Origin: DATCJU01 sp036562635
GTDB lineage: Bacteria; Actinomycetota; Actinomycetes; Mycobacteriales; Pseudonocardiaceae
Assembly: GCA_036562635.1 (NCBI GenBank)
Contig: DATCJU010000024.1
Coordinates: 49,969-113,968 of the forward strand
DNA: 64,000 nt
Reading direction: 5' to 3'
A program made the position numbers and the translations under genes. The notes under the pieces were generated by a model, which was not told where the DNA came from, ran no database searches, and was given only the letters and a program-made list of their open reading frames with translations. Shown piece after piece: positions 26,278 to 35,385 of this stretch (positions within the stretch are counted from its first letter, which is position 1; each line of letters begins with the position of its first letter).

Positions 26278-27525
26278 TCAAGCACCGCCACACCCTCCGT
26301 CCCCACCGTCCCGGTCCCCGGACCGCCGCGCACCCTCCGGTACACGCGGTCGTGGGCTCCTGGGGGACGGTCGTGCCCGACGCCATCCCTCGTCGCACCG
26401 CTCGGCCAACCCGGCCAGCTCCAGGGCCGGCAGCAGTGCGCGGACCCGGTCCAACGGCACCCCGGCCTCGAGCGCCACCCGTTCCGCACTGCGGCCACCA
26501 CGCCGTTCCAGTGCCTCGTACACCCGTAGGGCCTGCGGTTCCAGGCCGTCGGTGGGCCGCCGCGGGGCCTCCCGGTCCTCGACGAGGTCGAGTCCGATAC
26601 GCCCGACGGTCTCCAACACCTGGTCCACGTCACCGACCAGGATCGCCTCCTGGTCCCGCAGCATGGCGTGACAGCCGACGGACATCGCCGAGGTCACCGG
26701 ACCGGGCACCGCCATGACCAGACGTCCCAACGCCCGGGCGAACGCCGCGGTGTTCCGGGCGCCGCTGCGCCGACCGGCCTCCACCACCACCGTTCCGCCG
26801 GTCAACGCGGCGATGAGGCGGTTGCGAGCCAGGAACCGGTGCCGGGCCGGTGGAGTACCCGGCGGGTACTCGCTGACCACCGCACCCGATTCGGCGATGC
26901 GGTCCAGCAGTCGTTGGTGGCCCGCGGGGTAGCCGACGTCCAGGGCGCACCCCAGCACCGCGACCGTCGGGCCTCCGGCGGCCAGCGCGCCACGGTGCGC
27001 GGCCCCGTCGATGCCGTAGGCGGCACCGGACACCACGCTCCACCCGCGTTCGACCAGCCCGTGCCCCAGTTCGGCGGCCACCTGCTCGCCGTAGCCGGTC
27101 GCGGCGCGTGCCCCGACCACGGCGACCGACCGCTCGACGAGCTCGGCCAGCGGAAGCTCACCCCGGACCCACAGCGCCAACGGTTCCGCCACCGGCACCC
27201 CACGGGCCGCCGCCGCGCCCAGGGCACCGAACAGCCGGTACGGCCAGGCACCGTCCTCGGGCACCAGCAGCCGCGCGCCCTGCTCGGCCGCGGCCTGCAG
27301 GTCCTGCTCCGGCCGCCACACCTCACGCCTGGCCTGGGTCTCCGCGGCCACCTCGGCGGGTACTCGCCCCCGCCGGACCGCCTCGGCGGCCACCACCGGG
27401 CCGTGCTCGGCCACGAAACGCACCAGGGCCGGGGCGGGTGGCTCAGCCACCCGCAACAGGTAGGCCCGAGCCAGCAGCACGTCCTGATCCACCGGATTCA
27501 CCGGGGCCTGTTCGGATGCCCTCAC
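26278..27525 (-). CDS. dprA: DNA-processing protein DprA (Smf)
   Basis: Loads RecA on incoming single-stranded DNA. The 415-residue protein contains a Rossmann-like DprA core (SVAVVGARAATGYGE, SGAAYGIDGAAH, CALDVGYPAGH, RNRLIAALTGGTVVVEA) and a C-terminal winged-helix DML1-like domain. GTG 27525 has ggagggcggc just before it and overlaps the ComM-like ATPase stop (GTGA). The last 40 residues are an Arg/Ser/Pro-rich tail not needed for the fold. Natural competence is not implied; dprA is widespread in non-competent bacteria. Confidence 0.95.
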   Translation of the reverse strand: MRASEQAPVNPVDQDVLLARAYLLRVAEPPAPALVRFVAEHGPVVAAEAVRRGRVPAEVAAETQARREVWRPEQDLQAAAEQGARLLVPEDGAWPYRLFGALGAAAARGVPVAEPLALWVRGELPLAELVERSVAVVGARAATGYGEQVAAELGHGLVERGWSVVSGAAYGIDGAAHRGALAAGGPTVAVLGCALDVGYPAGHQRLLDRIAESGAVVSEYPPGTPPARHRFLARNRLIAALTGGTVVVEAGRRSGARNTAAFARALGRLVMAVPGPVTSAMSVGCHAMLRDQEAILVGDVDQVLETVGRIGLDLVEDREAPRRPTDGLEPQALRVYEALERRGGRSAERVALEAGVPLDRVRALLPALELAGLAERCDEGWRRARPSPRSPRPRVPEGARRSGDRDGGDGGCGGA

Positions 27526-29039
27526 GCCGCCCTCCGGTCCCGGAACTCCAGTGCCGCAGCCACGTGCTCGGCATCCGGCCGGTCCGCTCCTGCCAGATCC
27601 GCCAAGGTCCAGGCCACCCGCAGGCACCGATCCGCACCACGTCCGGTGAGCACTCCCACGGCCAGGGCCCGGTCCAGCAGGGCGGTGACCCTGCGGGGCA
27701 GGGCAAACTCACGACGCAACGCCGGACCGGGTACCTCCGCGTTGCACCGCCACCCGTGCCCGGCCCAGCGCTGCCGGGCCGCCTCCCTGGCCCGGAGCAC
27801 CCGCTGCCGCACCACCTCGGTCGACTCCGGTTCCGCATCGTCCGCCAGGGCCATCGCGGTCAACGGGCGCATCCGCACCCGCAGATCGACCCGGTCCAGC
27901 AGCGGTCCGGACAGCCGACCGAGGTAACGACGCCGTGCGGTGGGGGTGCACACGCAGTCACTGTCCCGGGGCGGTGCGCAGGGGCACGGGTTGGTGGCCA
28001 GGACCAGCTGGAACCGGGCGGGGTAGCGGACCACGCCCTCACTGCGGGCCAACCGGACCTCTCCCTCCTCCAGCGCGGTGCGCAACGCCTCGAGCCGGTG
28101 TGGCCCGAACTCGCAGGCCTCGTCCAGGAACAACACACCCCGGTGGGCACAGCTGACCGCCCCCGGCTGTGCCAGACGGGAGCCCCCGCCGATCAGAGCG
28201 GCGACCGAGGCGGAGTGGTGCGGAGCGACGAACGGGGGTGTCTCGACCAGCGGAGACTCCTCGCTCAGCAGCCCGGCCACCGAGTGGATCGCGGTGACCT
28301 CCAACGCCTCCTCGGAGGACAGGGAGGGCAGCAGGCCCACCAACCGCCGGGCCAACATCGTCTTGCCGGTACCCGGCGGGCCGACCAGCAGCAGGTGGTG
28401 CCCACCGGCGGCGGCCACCTCGAGCGCCCAGCGGGCCTCCGGCTGCCCCACCACATCGGCCAGGTCCGGTACCTCTCGGCTTCCGGGCAGACCGGCGTCC
28501 TGCGGGGGTGCCGACAACTCTCCCTCCCCGCGCAGCCAACGCAGCACCTCCGTCAGGTGACACGCACCCCACACCCGCAGTCCGGGTACCAGGGCCGCCT
28601 CCCGCAACGCCGCCATCGGGACCACGGCGCGGCGCAACCCGGCTCGCCGGAGGGCGAGCAGCCCGGGAAGCACACCACGCACCGGGCGTACCCGCCCGTC
28701 CAAGGCCAGTTCCCCCAGGAAGGCGGTCGACGCCAGCAGCCCGCTCGGCAACGCCCCCGCACCGCCGAGCACCGCGCAGGCCAGCGCCAGGTCGTACCCG
28801 GCCCCCCGTTTCGGCAGAGCCGCCGGCGACAGACCGATGGTGATCCGCCGCTGCGGCCAGTGCTCGCCGCTGTGCCGCAGCGCGGCACGTAGCCGGTCCT
28901 TGGCCTCGGTGAGCACGACGTCGGGCATGCCGAGCAGCTGCATTCCGGGTAGCCCACCACCGCTGACATCGGCCTCGATCTCCACCGGCACGCCGTCGAC
29001 ACCGCTCAGCGCAACCGCCCAGGTCCGTACCAGGGCCAT
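27522..29039 (-). CDS. comM: YifB/ComM-family Mg-chelatase-like AAA+ ATPase
   Basis: A 505-residue protein with an N-terminal ChlI-like Lon-substrate-type domain (VEIEADVSGGGLPGMQLLGMP), an AAA+ core with Walker A GPPGTGKTML and Walker B GVLFLDEACEF, a zinc-type Cys cluster (NPCPCAPPRDSDCVC), and the C-terminal Mg_chelatase_C domain. ComM of other bacteria is a hexameric helicase driving branch migration during recombination. It is coupled to dprA by a 4-base overlap and starts two bases after the yraN stop, so all three are cotranscribed. Confidence 0.93.
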   Translation of the reverse strand: MALVRTWAVALSGVDGVPVEIEADVSGGGLPGMQLLGMPDVVLTEAKDRLRAALRHSGEHWPQRRITIGLSPAALPKRGAGYDLALACAVLGGAGALPSGLLASTAFLGELALDGRVRPVRGVLPGLLALRRAGLRRAVVPMAALREAALVPGLRVWGACHLTEVLRWLRGEGELSAPPQDAGLPGSREVPDLADVVGQPEARWALEVAAAGGHHLLLVGPPGTGKTMLARRLVGLLPSLSSEEALEVTAIHSVAGLLSEESPLVETPPFVAPHHSASVAALIGGGSRLAQPGAVSCAHRGVLFLDEACEFGPHRLEALRTALEEGEVRLARSEGVVRYPARFQLVLATNPCPCAPPRDSDCVCTPTARRRYLGRLSGPLLDRVDLRVRMRPLTAMALADDAEPESTEVVRQRVLRAREAARQRWAGHGWRCNAEVPGPALRREFALPRRVTALLDRALAVGVLTGRGADRCLRVAWTLADLAGADRPDAEHVAAALEFRDRRAA

Positions 29040-29041
29040 CG

Positions 29042-29452
29042 CTAGAACACCCCCACCAGGTGCTCCAGCACCGCAGGGCCGGTCGGGGGCAGCACCACAC
29101 AGATGACGTCGAACCGCGCCTCGCACCACCCCACGTGGTGCGCGGCGAACCACGCCGCCGCCGCCCGCCGGACACGCCGGGCCTTCACCGGGTCCACGGC
29201 CAGGGCAGGGCTGCCGAACCGCTCCCCGGACCGGGTCTTGACCTCGCAGAACACCACCCGGGTACCGTCGGTGGCCACCACGTCGAGCTCACCCTCCCGG
29301 CAGCGCCAGTTCCGGGAGAGCACCACCAGTCCCTGCGCCTCCAGGTGCGCCACCGCCAGGTCCTCCCCGCGTCGCCCCAGGTCGGCCCCCACGGCCTTGG
29401 CCGCGGCGCCCGGTGCCGTGGCGCGTGCTCCTCCACGCACCTCCTCGTCCAC
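29042..29452 (-). CDS. yraN: YraN/UPF0102 nuclease-like protein
   Basis: A 136-residue protein of the UPF0102 family, with a PD-(D/E)XK-type core: GRRGEDLAVAHLEAQG, WRCREGELDVVATDG and VVFCEVKTRSGERFG supply the Glu, Asp and Glu-x-Lys residues of the putative active site. The GTG start has ggaggag upstream. Nuclease activity is suggested by the fold but not established for the family. It is the first gene of the yraN-comM-dprA unit and is separated from the hemerythrin gene by about 260 bases. Confidence 0.88.
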   Translation of the reverse strand: MDEEVRGGARATAPGAAAKAVGADLGRRGEDLAVAHLEAQGLVVLSRNWRCREGELDVVATDGTRVVFCEVKTRSGERFGSPALAVDPVKARRVRRAAAAWFAAHHVGWCEARFDVICVVLPPTGPAVLEHLVGVF

Positions 29453-29657
29453 GTCTCCTCCCTCACGATCCCGTCGCTCGGGGCAGGACCGTGCCCGGTC
29501 GGAGAGACTCCCGCCACCGTCGGGCGGCGAGCTGTGGACAGCTCAGCAGGGTGTGGACAGACCGGATCCCCGGAGCGGACCCTGTCCCCACACGGTGGGG
29601 GGACAGGCGACGGCTCGGGCGGGGCGTGCCGGGACGGAGGTTCGGGACAGGACGGGC

Positions 29658-29697
29658 ACGGGCCCGTGGCCGCCGCGAGGAACGACCACGAGCCCGT
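29658..29697 (-). terminator. Terminator hairpin after the hemerythrin gene
   Basis: A 12-bp stem with one mismatch (29658-29669 with 29686-29697) about 20 bases past the restored hemerythrin stop codon. A four-base T run on the plus strand follows the right arm, so the hairpin could also work in the other direction. Confidence 0.5.
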
Positions 29698-29715
29698 TTT
29701 CCGGTCTCCGTCCCG

Positions 29716-30307
29716 CTAGTCCTGCTTCGACGCCTTCGACGTCGCCTTGCTGATCAGGTCCTTCGCCCGGTCGAAAACCGACAGGGCCGGGCCGAGCAGG
29801 AGGTTCTCCGGGCCGGTCTCCACCCCGGGATGGGGGGGTGGGGGCCAGGGCCTGCGCGGCCCGCACCGCGGAGGCCAGACGCCGCATCTGTTCGGGCTTG
29901 ACCTGCTGCCGCAGGTAGCGGAACTCGTACTGTTCCTCGGACACCGCGTGCGCGATCACCGCGTCGCGCAGCTGGCTCAGCATCGGCAGGAACCGGGGGT
30001 CGTCCGGATCCATGTCGTCGAGCTGGGCAAGCATCTCCTTGGCCCGTCGTTCCTCGGCGAGCCGGTCGTCGACCAGCCCCTCCCCGCCGGGGAGGGTTCT
30101 CCGGGCCAGGGGATGGATCACCTGTTCCTCGGCCGTCTCGTGGACGGCGAGCAACCGCACCAGCCGCCGGAACGCATCCCGTCGTTCCGCCCCGGTCGAC
30201 CGCTCCACCTCGGTGAACAGGTCGCGGATCATGCCGTGCTGGTGCAGTAGCAACTCCACGACGTCCGGTTCCGGCATGGCCTCAGGTCGCTGCTGGGCAC
30301 TGGTCAC
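29716..30307 (-). pseudogene. Hemerythrin domain protein, frameshifted in a seven-base G/C tract
   Basis: An all-alpha hemerythrin/HHE protein: LLLHQHGMIRDLFTEVE, LLAVHETAEEQVIHPLARR and DAVIAHAVSEEQYEFRYLR give the His/Glu ligands of a di-iron site for oxygen, NO or iron sensing. The frame from GTG 30307 is intact for about 155 residues and then passes a seven-G run at 29832-29838 (C7 on the coding strand). Removing one base restores APTPHPGVETGPENLLLG and a stop at 29716-29718, giving a 196-residue protein with a family-like tail; as read, the frame continues into a low-complexity extension of over 90 residues. The start overlaps the ferritin-like gene stop (GTGA). Sequencing error, recent mutation or phase variation are all possible; the core domain is complete. 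Confidence 0.8.
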
Positions 30308-31533
30308 CGCTGCTCCTTCCGCGCTCCGGCGGTCGCATGCTCCCGCAGCTGCTCGACGGGGTGCGGCCCCTCGGTCTCCAGGCGGTACTCCCGACCGAAC
30401 CGTGCCCGGTGCTCGTCGATGACGCGCTCGCTGGGCGGTTCCTCGCCACCGAGGAGCTGCGCCTGCATCCGCTCGAACCGCTCGTGGGCCTCCCGCACGT
30501 ACCCGGTGCCCAGGGTGGTCAGATCCATCTGGGTGGCCAGCAGCTCCCGGATGTAGGCCTTGTTGGGTTCGAAACGGACCACGGCGGGCAGTGTGGGCGC
30601 GACCACTTCCTCCGGGTCCCGACCGTCGTAGCGGCGCATCAGCTCCGCGGCGATGCGCAGGTGCTCCAGCTCCATGTTCAGGTGGAGTTCCCAGATCGCC
30701 CGCACCTTCGGGTCGGTCTCGGTCTCCATGAACGAGTAGTAGAGGTAGCACTCGTTGTACTCGTGGGTGACCAGGCGCTCCCACCACGTCTCACCCGGGT
30801 CGACCAGCGACTCGTAGTGCGTGACGTGCTCCTCCTCGATGAGCCCGATCTCCTGGTAGAGCTGACGCGCGATCGGCTCCATGTACTCGGGCCCGACGTT
30901 CATGTAGAAGTTCATGGTCTGCTGCTCTGTGGACATGATCGTCAGAGCGTGCAGCCTGGACAGCGGATCGACCCGGGTGCGGTCGTAGTGGTCCCGCACG
31001 TTGTCCGCCGGATGCCGGTGCTGCATCTTCGTCGGCCGGCCCGGCATCACCTCGGTGAGGTTGTCGACGATCTGCTCCGCCTTGCGGTGCTGGATCATCT
31101 CGTAGAGGTTCGCGTACCGGTACAGGTGGTCGAAGTCCTCCAGCACCCCGAACTGGTAGGCCTGTTTCAGGTACGGGTCGGGTTCCATCCGGGCCACCCA
31201 CGCGGTCAGGTCCACCGCGACCTGCTCGTAGGCGATGGTGGTCTCCAGGGCCGACGCGGCGCCGGGCAACAGCCAGTTCACCGTCTTCTGCTGCTGCTGT
31301 TCCACGTAGCGCACCTCGGCGAGCTGGCGCCGGACGTCGGGGTCGGGACAGACACGGGCGAAGTGGTGGCTGAACATGATCGCCTCCACCTCGATCCCGT
31401 TCATGGTGATCACTCGACACCGGGTGTAGGGATCGGCGCGATCCGGGTCCAACGGGGTGACGTCGAGTTCGCGCCAGCTGCGGATCTGTCGGTCCAGCGG
31501 AATCCCACGCTCCTGGAGCGGATTGAAGGTCAT
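30304..31533 (-). CDS. Ferritin-like domain protein, uncharacterised
   Basis: A 409-residue soluble, mainly helical protein with repeated Glu/His-rich helices in the ferritin-like style: MFSHHFARV, NLYEMIQHRKAEQ, TIMSTEQQTMNFYMN, GLIEEEHVTHYESL, HEYNECYLYY and LHLNMELEHLRIAAEL. These could build one or two di-iron sites. I do not recognise a characterised family, and the length is well above ferritins and rubrerythrins. ATG 31533 has ggaagga upstream. It is translationally coupled to the hemerythrin gene, so the pair probably acts together on iron, oxygen or reactive species. It could alternatively be a di-iron oxidase. Confidence 0.65.
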   Translation of the reverse strand: MTFNPLQERGIPLDRQIRSWRELDVTPLDPDRADPYTRCRVITMNGIEVEAIMFSHHFARVCPDPDVRRQLAEVRYVEQQQQKTVNWLLPGAASALETTIAYEQVAVDLTAWVARMEPDPYLKQAYQFGVLEDFDHLYRYANLYEMIQHRKAEQIVDNLTEVMPGRPTKMQHRHPADNVRDHYDRTRVDPLSRLHALTIMSTEQQTMNFYMNVGPEYMEPIARQLYQEIGLIEEEHVTHYESLVDPGETWWERLVTHEYNECYLYYSFMETETDPKVRAIWELHLNMELEHLRIAAELMRRYDGRDPEEVVAPTLPAVVRFEPNKAYIRELLATQMDLTTLGTGYVREAHERFERMQAQLLGGEEPPSERVIDEHRARFGREYRLETEGPHPVEQLREHATAGARKEQR

Positions 31534-31790
31534 GGCCCTTCCTTCCTACGGCGACACTGCCCGGCGACGGTCACGTCCTCGGTCCCGATGCCCGACCGTA
31601 GGAAGAGGCGTCGCAGGTCGCAGGACGGAAGAGCGGTGCCGGACCGCTTCCACCCGAACAAGCCATCCCGTAGGTGAGTGCGGACTGCCCTGCGCGGACG
31701 AGTCCCCGACGCGGGGCGGAGAAGACGACAGGCCGCCGGGGCGTACAGCACGCCTCCAGCGGCCCGGAACGTCGGTGGGCGGTGAGCCCG

Positions 31791-32114
31791 TCAGCCGCCG
31801 AACGGCCCCGTCTCGGGCAACCGCAGCTCGGGCTTGTCCAACTCCTCGATGTTGACGTCCTTGAACGTGATCACCCGGACGTTCTTCACGAACCGGGCGG
31901 GGCGGTACATGTCCCACACCCACGCGTCGGACATGCGCACCTCGAAGTAGACGTCCCCGTCGGAGTTGCGGGCCTGGACGTCCACCGCGTTGGCGAGATA
32001 GAACCGCCGCTCCGTCTCGACGACATAGGAGAACTGGCCGACGATGTCGCGGTACTCCTTGTAGAGCTGCAGCTCCATCTCGGTCTCGTACTTCTCGAGA
32101 TCCTCCGCGCTCAT
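31791..32114 (-). CDS. DUF2469 protein
   Basis: A highly conserved actinobacterial protein of 107 residues, with the family sequence MSAEDLEKYETEMELQLYKEY and FYLANAVDVQ. It is acidic and has no membrane segment. The ATG follows gaggaggagct, and the rnhB stop is four bases upstream, so it is cotranscribed with rnhB and lepB. The equivalent M. tuberculosis gene is Rv2901c. Function is unknown despite strong conservation. Confidence 0.92.
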   Translation of the reverse strand: MSAEDLEKYETEMELQLYKEYRDIVGQFSYVVETERRFYLANAVDVQARNSDGDVYFEVRMSDAWVWDMYRPARFVKNVRVITFKDVNIEELDKPELRLPETGPFGG

Positions 32115-32118
32115 CGGC

Positions 32119-32922
32119 TCAGAGCTCCTCCTCGTCCCCAACCGGTGGCCCCCAGGAGCGGGGCTTCCCATTGTTCACCACGGACAGCACCTCGCCGACA
32201 CGTGCCACCCTCTCCGGCCTCCGCATGCCGTGGGCGGCGGCGGCAGCGGCCACATTGGCATAGGACCAACGATGCTCCGCGCTCGGTCCGTGCTCCCGCA
32301 AGGCCGCGGCGTGGTCCGCCGTGCAGTACCCCTTGTGCACGTCGAAGCCGTACAACGGCAACTCCGCGTGCAACTTCTCCATGATGCGGTCCCGTGTGAC
32401 CTTGGCCAGCACCGAGGCGGCGGCGACGCAGGCCGCGACCCGGTCGCCCTTGAGCACACCGAGGCTGGGAGCGGTCAGCCCCGGCACCCGGAAACCGTCG
32501 GTCAGCACGTAACCCGGGTGCAGGTCCAGGTGCGTCACGGCGCGACGCATGCCCTCCAGGTTCGCCACGTGCACCCCGAGCGCGTCCACCTCGTCCGGCG
32601 GTATCACGACCACCGCCCACGCCAGAGCCCGTGCGCGCACCAGGTCGTGGACCCGGTCCCTAGCCGCGGGGGTCAACAGTTTGGAGTCGGTGAGCTCGGG
32701 GAAACGGGCGGCGTCACCGGGACGCAACGCGCACGCCGCCACCACGAGCGGGCCGGCACAGGCACCCCGCCCGGCCTCGTCCACCCCGACGACCGGCCCC
32801 AGGCCACGGCGTTCGAGTGCGCCCTGCAACGCCCAGAGCCCGGCGGAACGCCGCACGACAGCGCGTGGTGGCCGCGACAACACCGGTCCGGCAACCGACA
32901 CGGTCAACTCCGGTACGGACAC
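32119..32922 (-). CDS. rnhB: Ribonuclease HII
   Basis: Cleaves the RNA strand of RNA-DNA hybrids and removes single ribonucleotides from DNA. The catalytic carboxylates are in VVGVDEAGRGACAGPL (Asp-Glu), HPGYVLTDGF (Asp) and the later helix; LKGDRVAACVAAASVLAKVTRD and YGFDVHKGYCTADH are type II signatures. GTG 32922 gives 267 residues with a lead of about 45; another GTG inside the lead is possible. It lies between lepB and DUF2469, as in mycobacteria. Confidence 0.94.
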   Translation of the reverse strand: MSVPELTVSVAGPVLSRPPRAVVRRSAGLWALQGALERRGLGPVVGVDEAGRGACAGPLVVAACALRPGDAARFPELTDSKLLTPAARDRVHDLVRARALAWAVVVIPPDEVDALGVHVANLEGMRRAVTHLDLHPGYVLTDGFRVPGLTAPSLGVLKGDRVAACVAAASVLAKVTRDRIMEKLHAELPLYGFDVHKGYCTADHAAALREHGPSAEHRWSYANVAAAAAAHGMRRPERVARVGEVLSVVNNGKPRSWGPPVGDEEEL

Positions 32923-32974
32923 GGAACGCCCGTCCCCGCCCACGGGACGCGGGCGGGGACGATGCGACTCCGAC

Positions 32975-33961
32975 TCACAACTGCCTCCGGCGCCGTTCCC
33001 ACCGCCGGCGGACACCATCGTGCAGGCGCCGCAGCCCCCAGAGCACCGGGAAGGCGGCCGCCAGCCCGACACCCGCCGGAACACCCATCTGCCACAGGGG
33101 AGCGCTCAGCGCGGCGGCCTGCGGGTTGTGGTCCCCGATGCCCTGCCAGCGCGAGGGCGGCAGCACGATCAGCCGTGCCTTGCCGATGACGTTCTCCACC
33201 GGCACGGTGCCCTTCTCGGGGGAGTTGACATGGGCGCGCGAGTCCGCGGAGTTGTTGCGGTTGTCGCCCATCACCCACAGATGCCCCTCGGGCACGGTCA
33301 CCGGGGCGAACTCCTCCTGGGTGGTCCCGGAGCCGGGCTCGAAGTAGATGTACGGCTCGTCCAGCGGCTTGCCGTCCACCAGGACACGGTTCTGCTCGTC
33401 GCAGCACTGGACGGTCTGCCCACCCACGGCGATGACACGCTTGACGAAGTCACGCTCGTCCGGAGCCGCCATGCCCACCAGCGAACCCAGGCTCTGGAAG
33501 AAACTGGCCACCGGGTTGCTGGGCTCGGACACCTGGAACTCCCGGTTGGCGCCCCAGGATTCGGGGCCCCGGAACACGATGACGTCGCCCGGCTTGGGAT
33601 CGGTGAACCGGTAGGTGAGTTTGTCCACCAACACCCGGTCGTTGGTGCAGCCCGGGCAACCGTGCAGGGTCTGTTCCATCGACTGCGACGGAATCACGTA
33701 GACCCGGGCCAGGAAGGTCTGGATCAGGAAGGCGAGCACCACCGCGGTCAGGACCAGCAGGGGGAGTTCCTTCCAGAAGGAGCCCTTCTTCTCCTGCTGC
33801 TCCCGTTGCTTCCGTCGCCACTCCTCGACACGATCCGGCTCCCCGGAGGTTCCGGAGCCGCCGCTGTCGGAGGCCCCGGAACCTCGGGGATTCCTGGCAT
33901 CGTCCCGCTGAGAGTGGTCCGGGTCTTCGTTCGGAGTCGTCGGAGGCACCACGTCGGCCAC
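32975..33961 (-). CDS. lepB: Signal peptidase I
   Basis: A 328-residue membrane protease that removes signal peptides from exported proteins. A long polar N-terminus (about 65 residues, Ser/Gly/Asp-rich) precedes the single transmembrane helix (LPLLVLTAVVLAFLIQTFL). The nucleophile Ser94 is in PSQSM and the general base Lys174 in DFVKRVIAVGG; GDNRNNSADSRAH is box E. A second hydrophobic stretch near the C-terminus (GVGLAAAFPVLWGL) could be a further membrane helix. The start is GTG 33961. It is downstream of rplS in the usual order. Confidence 0.95.
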   Translation of the reverse strand: MADVVPPTTPNEDPDHSQRDDARNPRGSGASDSGGSGTSGEPDRVEEWRRKQREQQEKKGSFWKELPLLVLTAVVLAFLIQTFLARVYVIPSQSMEQTLHGCPGCTNDRVLVDKLTYRFTDPKPGDVIVFRGPESWGANREFQVSEPSNPVASFFQSLGSLVGMAAPDERDFVKRVIAVGGQTVQCCDEQNRVLVDGKPLDEPYIYFEPGSGTTQEEFAPVTVPEGHLWVMGDNRNNSADSRAHVNSPEKGTVPVENVIGKARLIVLPPSRWQGIGDHNPQAAALSAPLWQMGVPAGVGLAAAFPVLWGLRRLHDGVRRRWERRRRQL

Positions 33962-33994
33962 TGCGCCAGGCTACGCCAAAATGGTCCGACTTGA

Positions 33995-34351
33995 TCAGGC
34001 GGTCGGCACCTCGCGCCGCTCCTTGATCTTGGCGGCCTTGCCGCGGAGGTTGCGCAGGTAGTACAGCTTGGCCCGGCGCACGTCACCGCGGGTGACGACC
34101 TCGATCTTGGCGATGTTCGGCGAGTGAACCGGGAAGGTGCGCTCCACGCCGACACCGAAGGAAACCTTACGCACAGTGAAGGTCTCGCGGATGCCGCCAC
34201 CCTGCCGGCGGATCACCACGCCCTGGAAGACCTGGATCCGCTCCCGCGTCCCCTCGATGACGCGAACGTGGACCTTGAGCGTGTCGCCCGGGCGGAAGTC
34301 GGGGATGTCGGAACGCAGCGACTGGGCGTCCAGAGCGTCCAGGGTGTTCAT
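33995..34351 (-). CDS. rplS: 50S ribosomal protein L19
   Basis: A 118-residue protein at the 30S-50S interface. The sequences DIPDFRPGDTLKVHVRVIEG, FQGVVIRRQGGGIRETFTVRK and YYLRNLRGKAAKIKE are the standard L19 blocks. ATG 34351 has ggacttccg upstream. It follows trmD after 165 bases; the order rpsP-rimM-trmD-rplS is the common bacterial one. Confidence 0.98.
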   Translation of the reverse strand: MNTLDALDAQSLRSDIPDFRPGDTLKVHVRVIEGTRERIQVFQGVVIRRQGGGIRETFTVRKVSFGVGVERTFPVHSPNIAKIEVVTRGDVRRAKLYYLRNLRGKAAKIKERREVPTA

Positions 34352-34516
34352 CGGAAGTCCGTCCTCGTCCGTTCGCGTGTATCCAGTGTCTCCCCACACA
34401 CCGTCCGACCGCCCGGCGGCGGGCCGGTGACCGGCGGGGAGTGAGCCTTCATGACGCGCGCCGGGACGACTGCCCGGCCGCAGCAACCGGTTCAGTGTGC
34501 CAGACGCCCGGAGCCG

Positions 34517-35350
34517 TTACGAAATCGGCCCCTCGACAGCCCGGTCACGCCCCGGTGCGCCTTCCGCCCGCAGGCGCTCCAACAACGCCCGATCGTGCTT
34601 GTCCAGTGCCTCGGGCGGCAGGGCCGCCAGCAGGTCCGGCCGCCGACGGAAGGTGCGTTCCAGTGCCTGGTCCCGGCGCCAACGAGCGATGGCCGCGTGG
34701 TTGCCCGAGCGCAGCACCTCCGGGACGAGCAACCCACGCCACTCCTCCGGACGGGTGTAGCACGGGCCCTCCAGCAGACCGTCGGAGAACGAGTCCTGCT
34801 CGGCCGAGGCCGGATTGCCCAGCACACCGGGCAGCAACCGGGCCACCGCCTCCACGATCACCAGGACCGCGACCTCACCACCCACCAGCACGTAGTCGCC
34901 GATGGACACCTCGTCGACGACCATCCGTCGACCGGCGTCCTCCAGCACCCGCTGGTCGATGCCCTCGTAGCGGCCGCAGGCGAAGACCAACCACGGCTCC
35001 GCCGCGTACTCCCGCGCCACCTGCTGGGTGAACCGCCGCCCGGCCGGGGTGGGCACCACCAGCCGGGGAACGACGGTCCGGGAGTCGTGGTCCGCCTCGG
35101 CGGTCGCTCCGGGCAGCTCCCGGGGGGCGCAGACCGCGTCCAGGGCCTCGCCCCACACCTGCGGCTTCATCACCATGCCCGGCCCACCGCCGTACGGGCT
35201 GTCGTCGACGGCCCGGTGCACGTCGTGCGTCCAGTTCCGCAGGTCGTGCACGGCGAGCTGGATCAGGCCACGGTCGATGGCCTTGCCCAGCAGGGCCTGG
35301 CGGAGCGGGGCCAGGTAGTCGGGAAAGATCGTGATGACGTCGATGCGCAC
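34517..35350 (-). CDS. trmD: tRNA (guanine37-N1)-methyltransferase
   Basis: Makes m1G37 in tRNAs reading CNN codons, which prevents +1 frameshifting. The 277-residue protein has the SPOUT trefoil-knot motifs VFACGRYEGIDQRV and SIGDYVLVGGEVAVL and the N-terminal MRIDVITIFPDYLAPL. DDSPYGGGPGMVMKPQ is also typical. It ends with a polar C-terminal domain of the normal size. GTG start with RBS not obvious; rimM ends 35 bases upstream. Confidence 0.97.
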   Translation of the reverse strand: MRIDVITIFPDYLAPLRQALLGKAIDRGLIQLAVHDLRNWTHDVHRAVDDSPYGGGPGMVMKPQVWGEALDAVCAPRELPGATAEADHDSRTVVPRLVVPTPAGRRFTQQVAREYAAEPWLVFACGRYEGIDQRVLEDAGRRMVVDEVSIGDYVLVGGEVAVLVIVEAVARLLPGVLGNPASAEQDSFSDGLLEGPCYTRPEEWRGLLVPEVLRSGNHAAIARWRRDQALERTFRRRPDLLAALPPEALDKHDRALLERLRAEGAPGRDRAVEGPIS

Positions 35351-35385
35351 GTCGGCAGACCTCGCAGATCCGCAGAACCGGTCAC

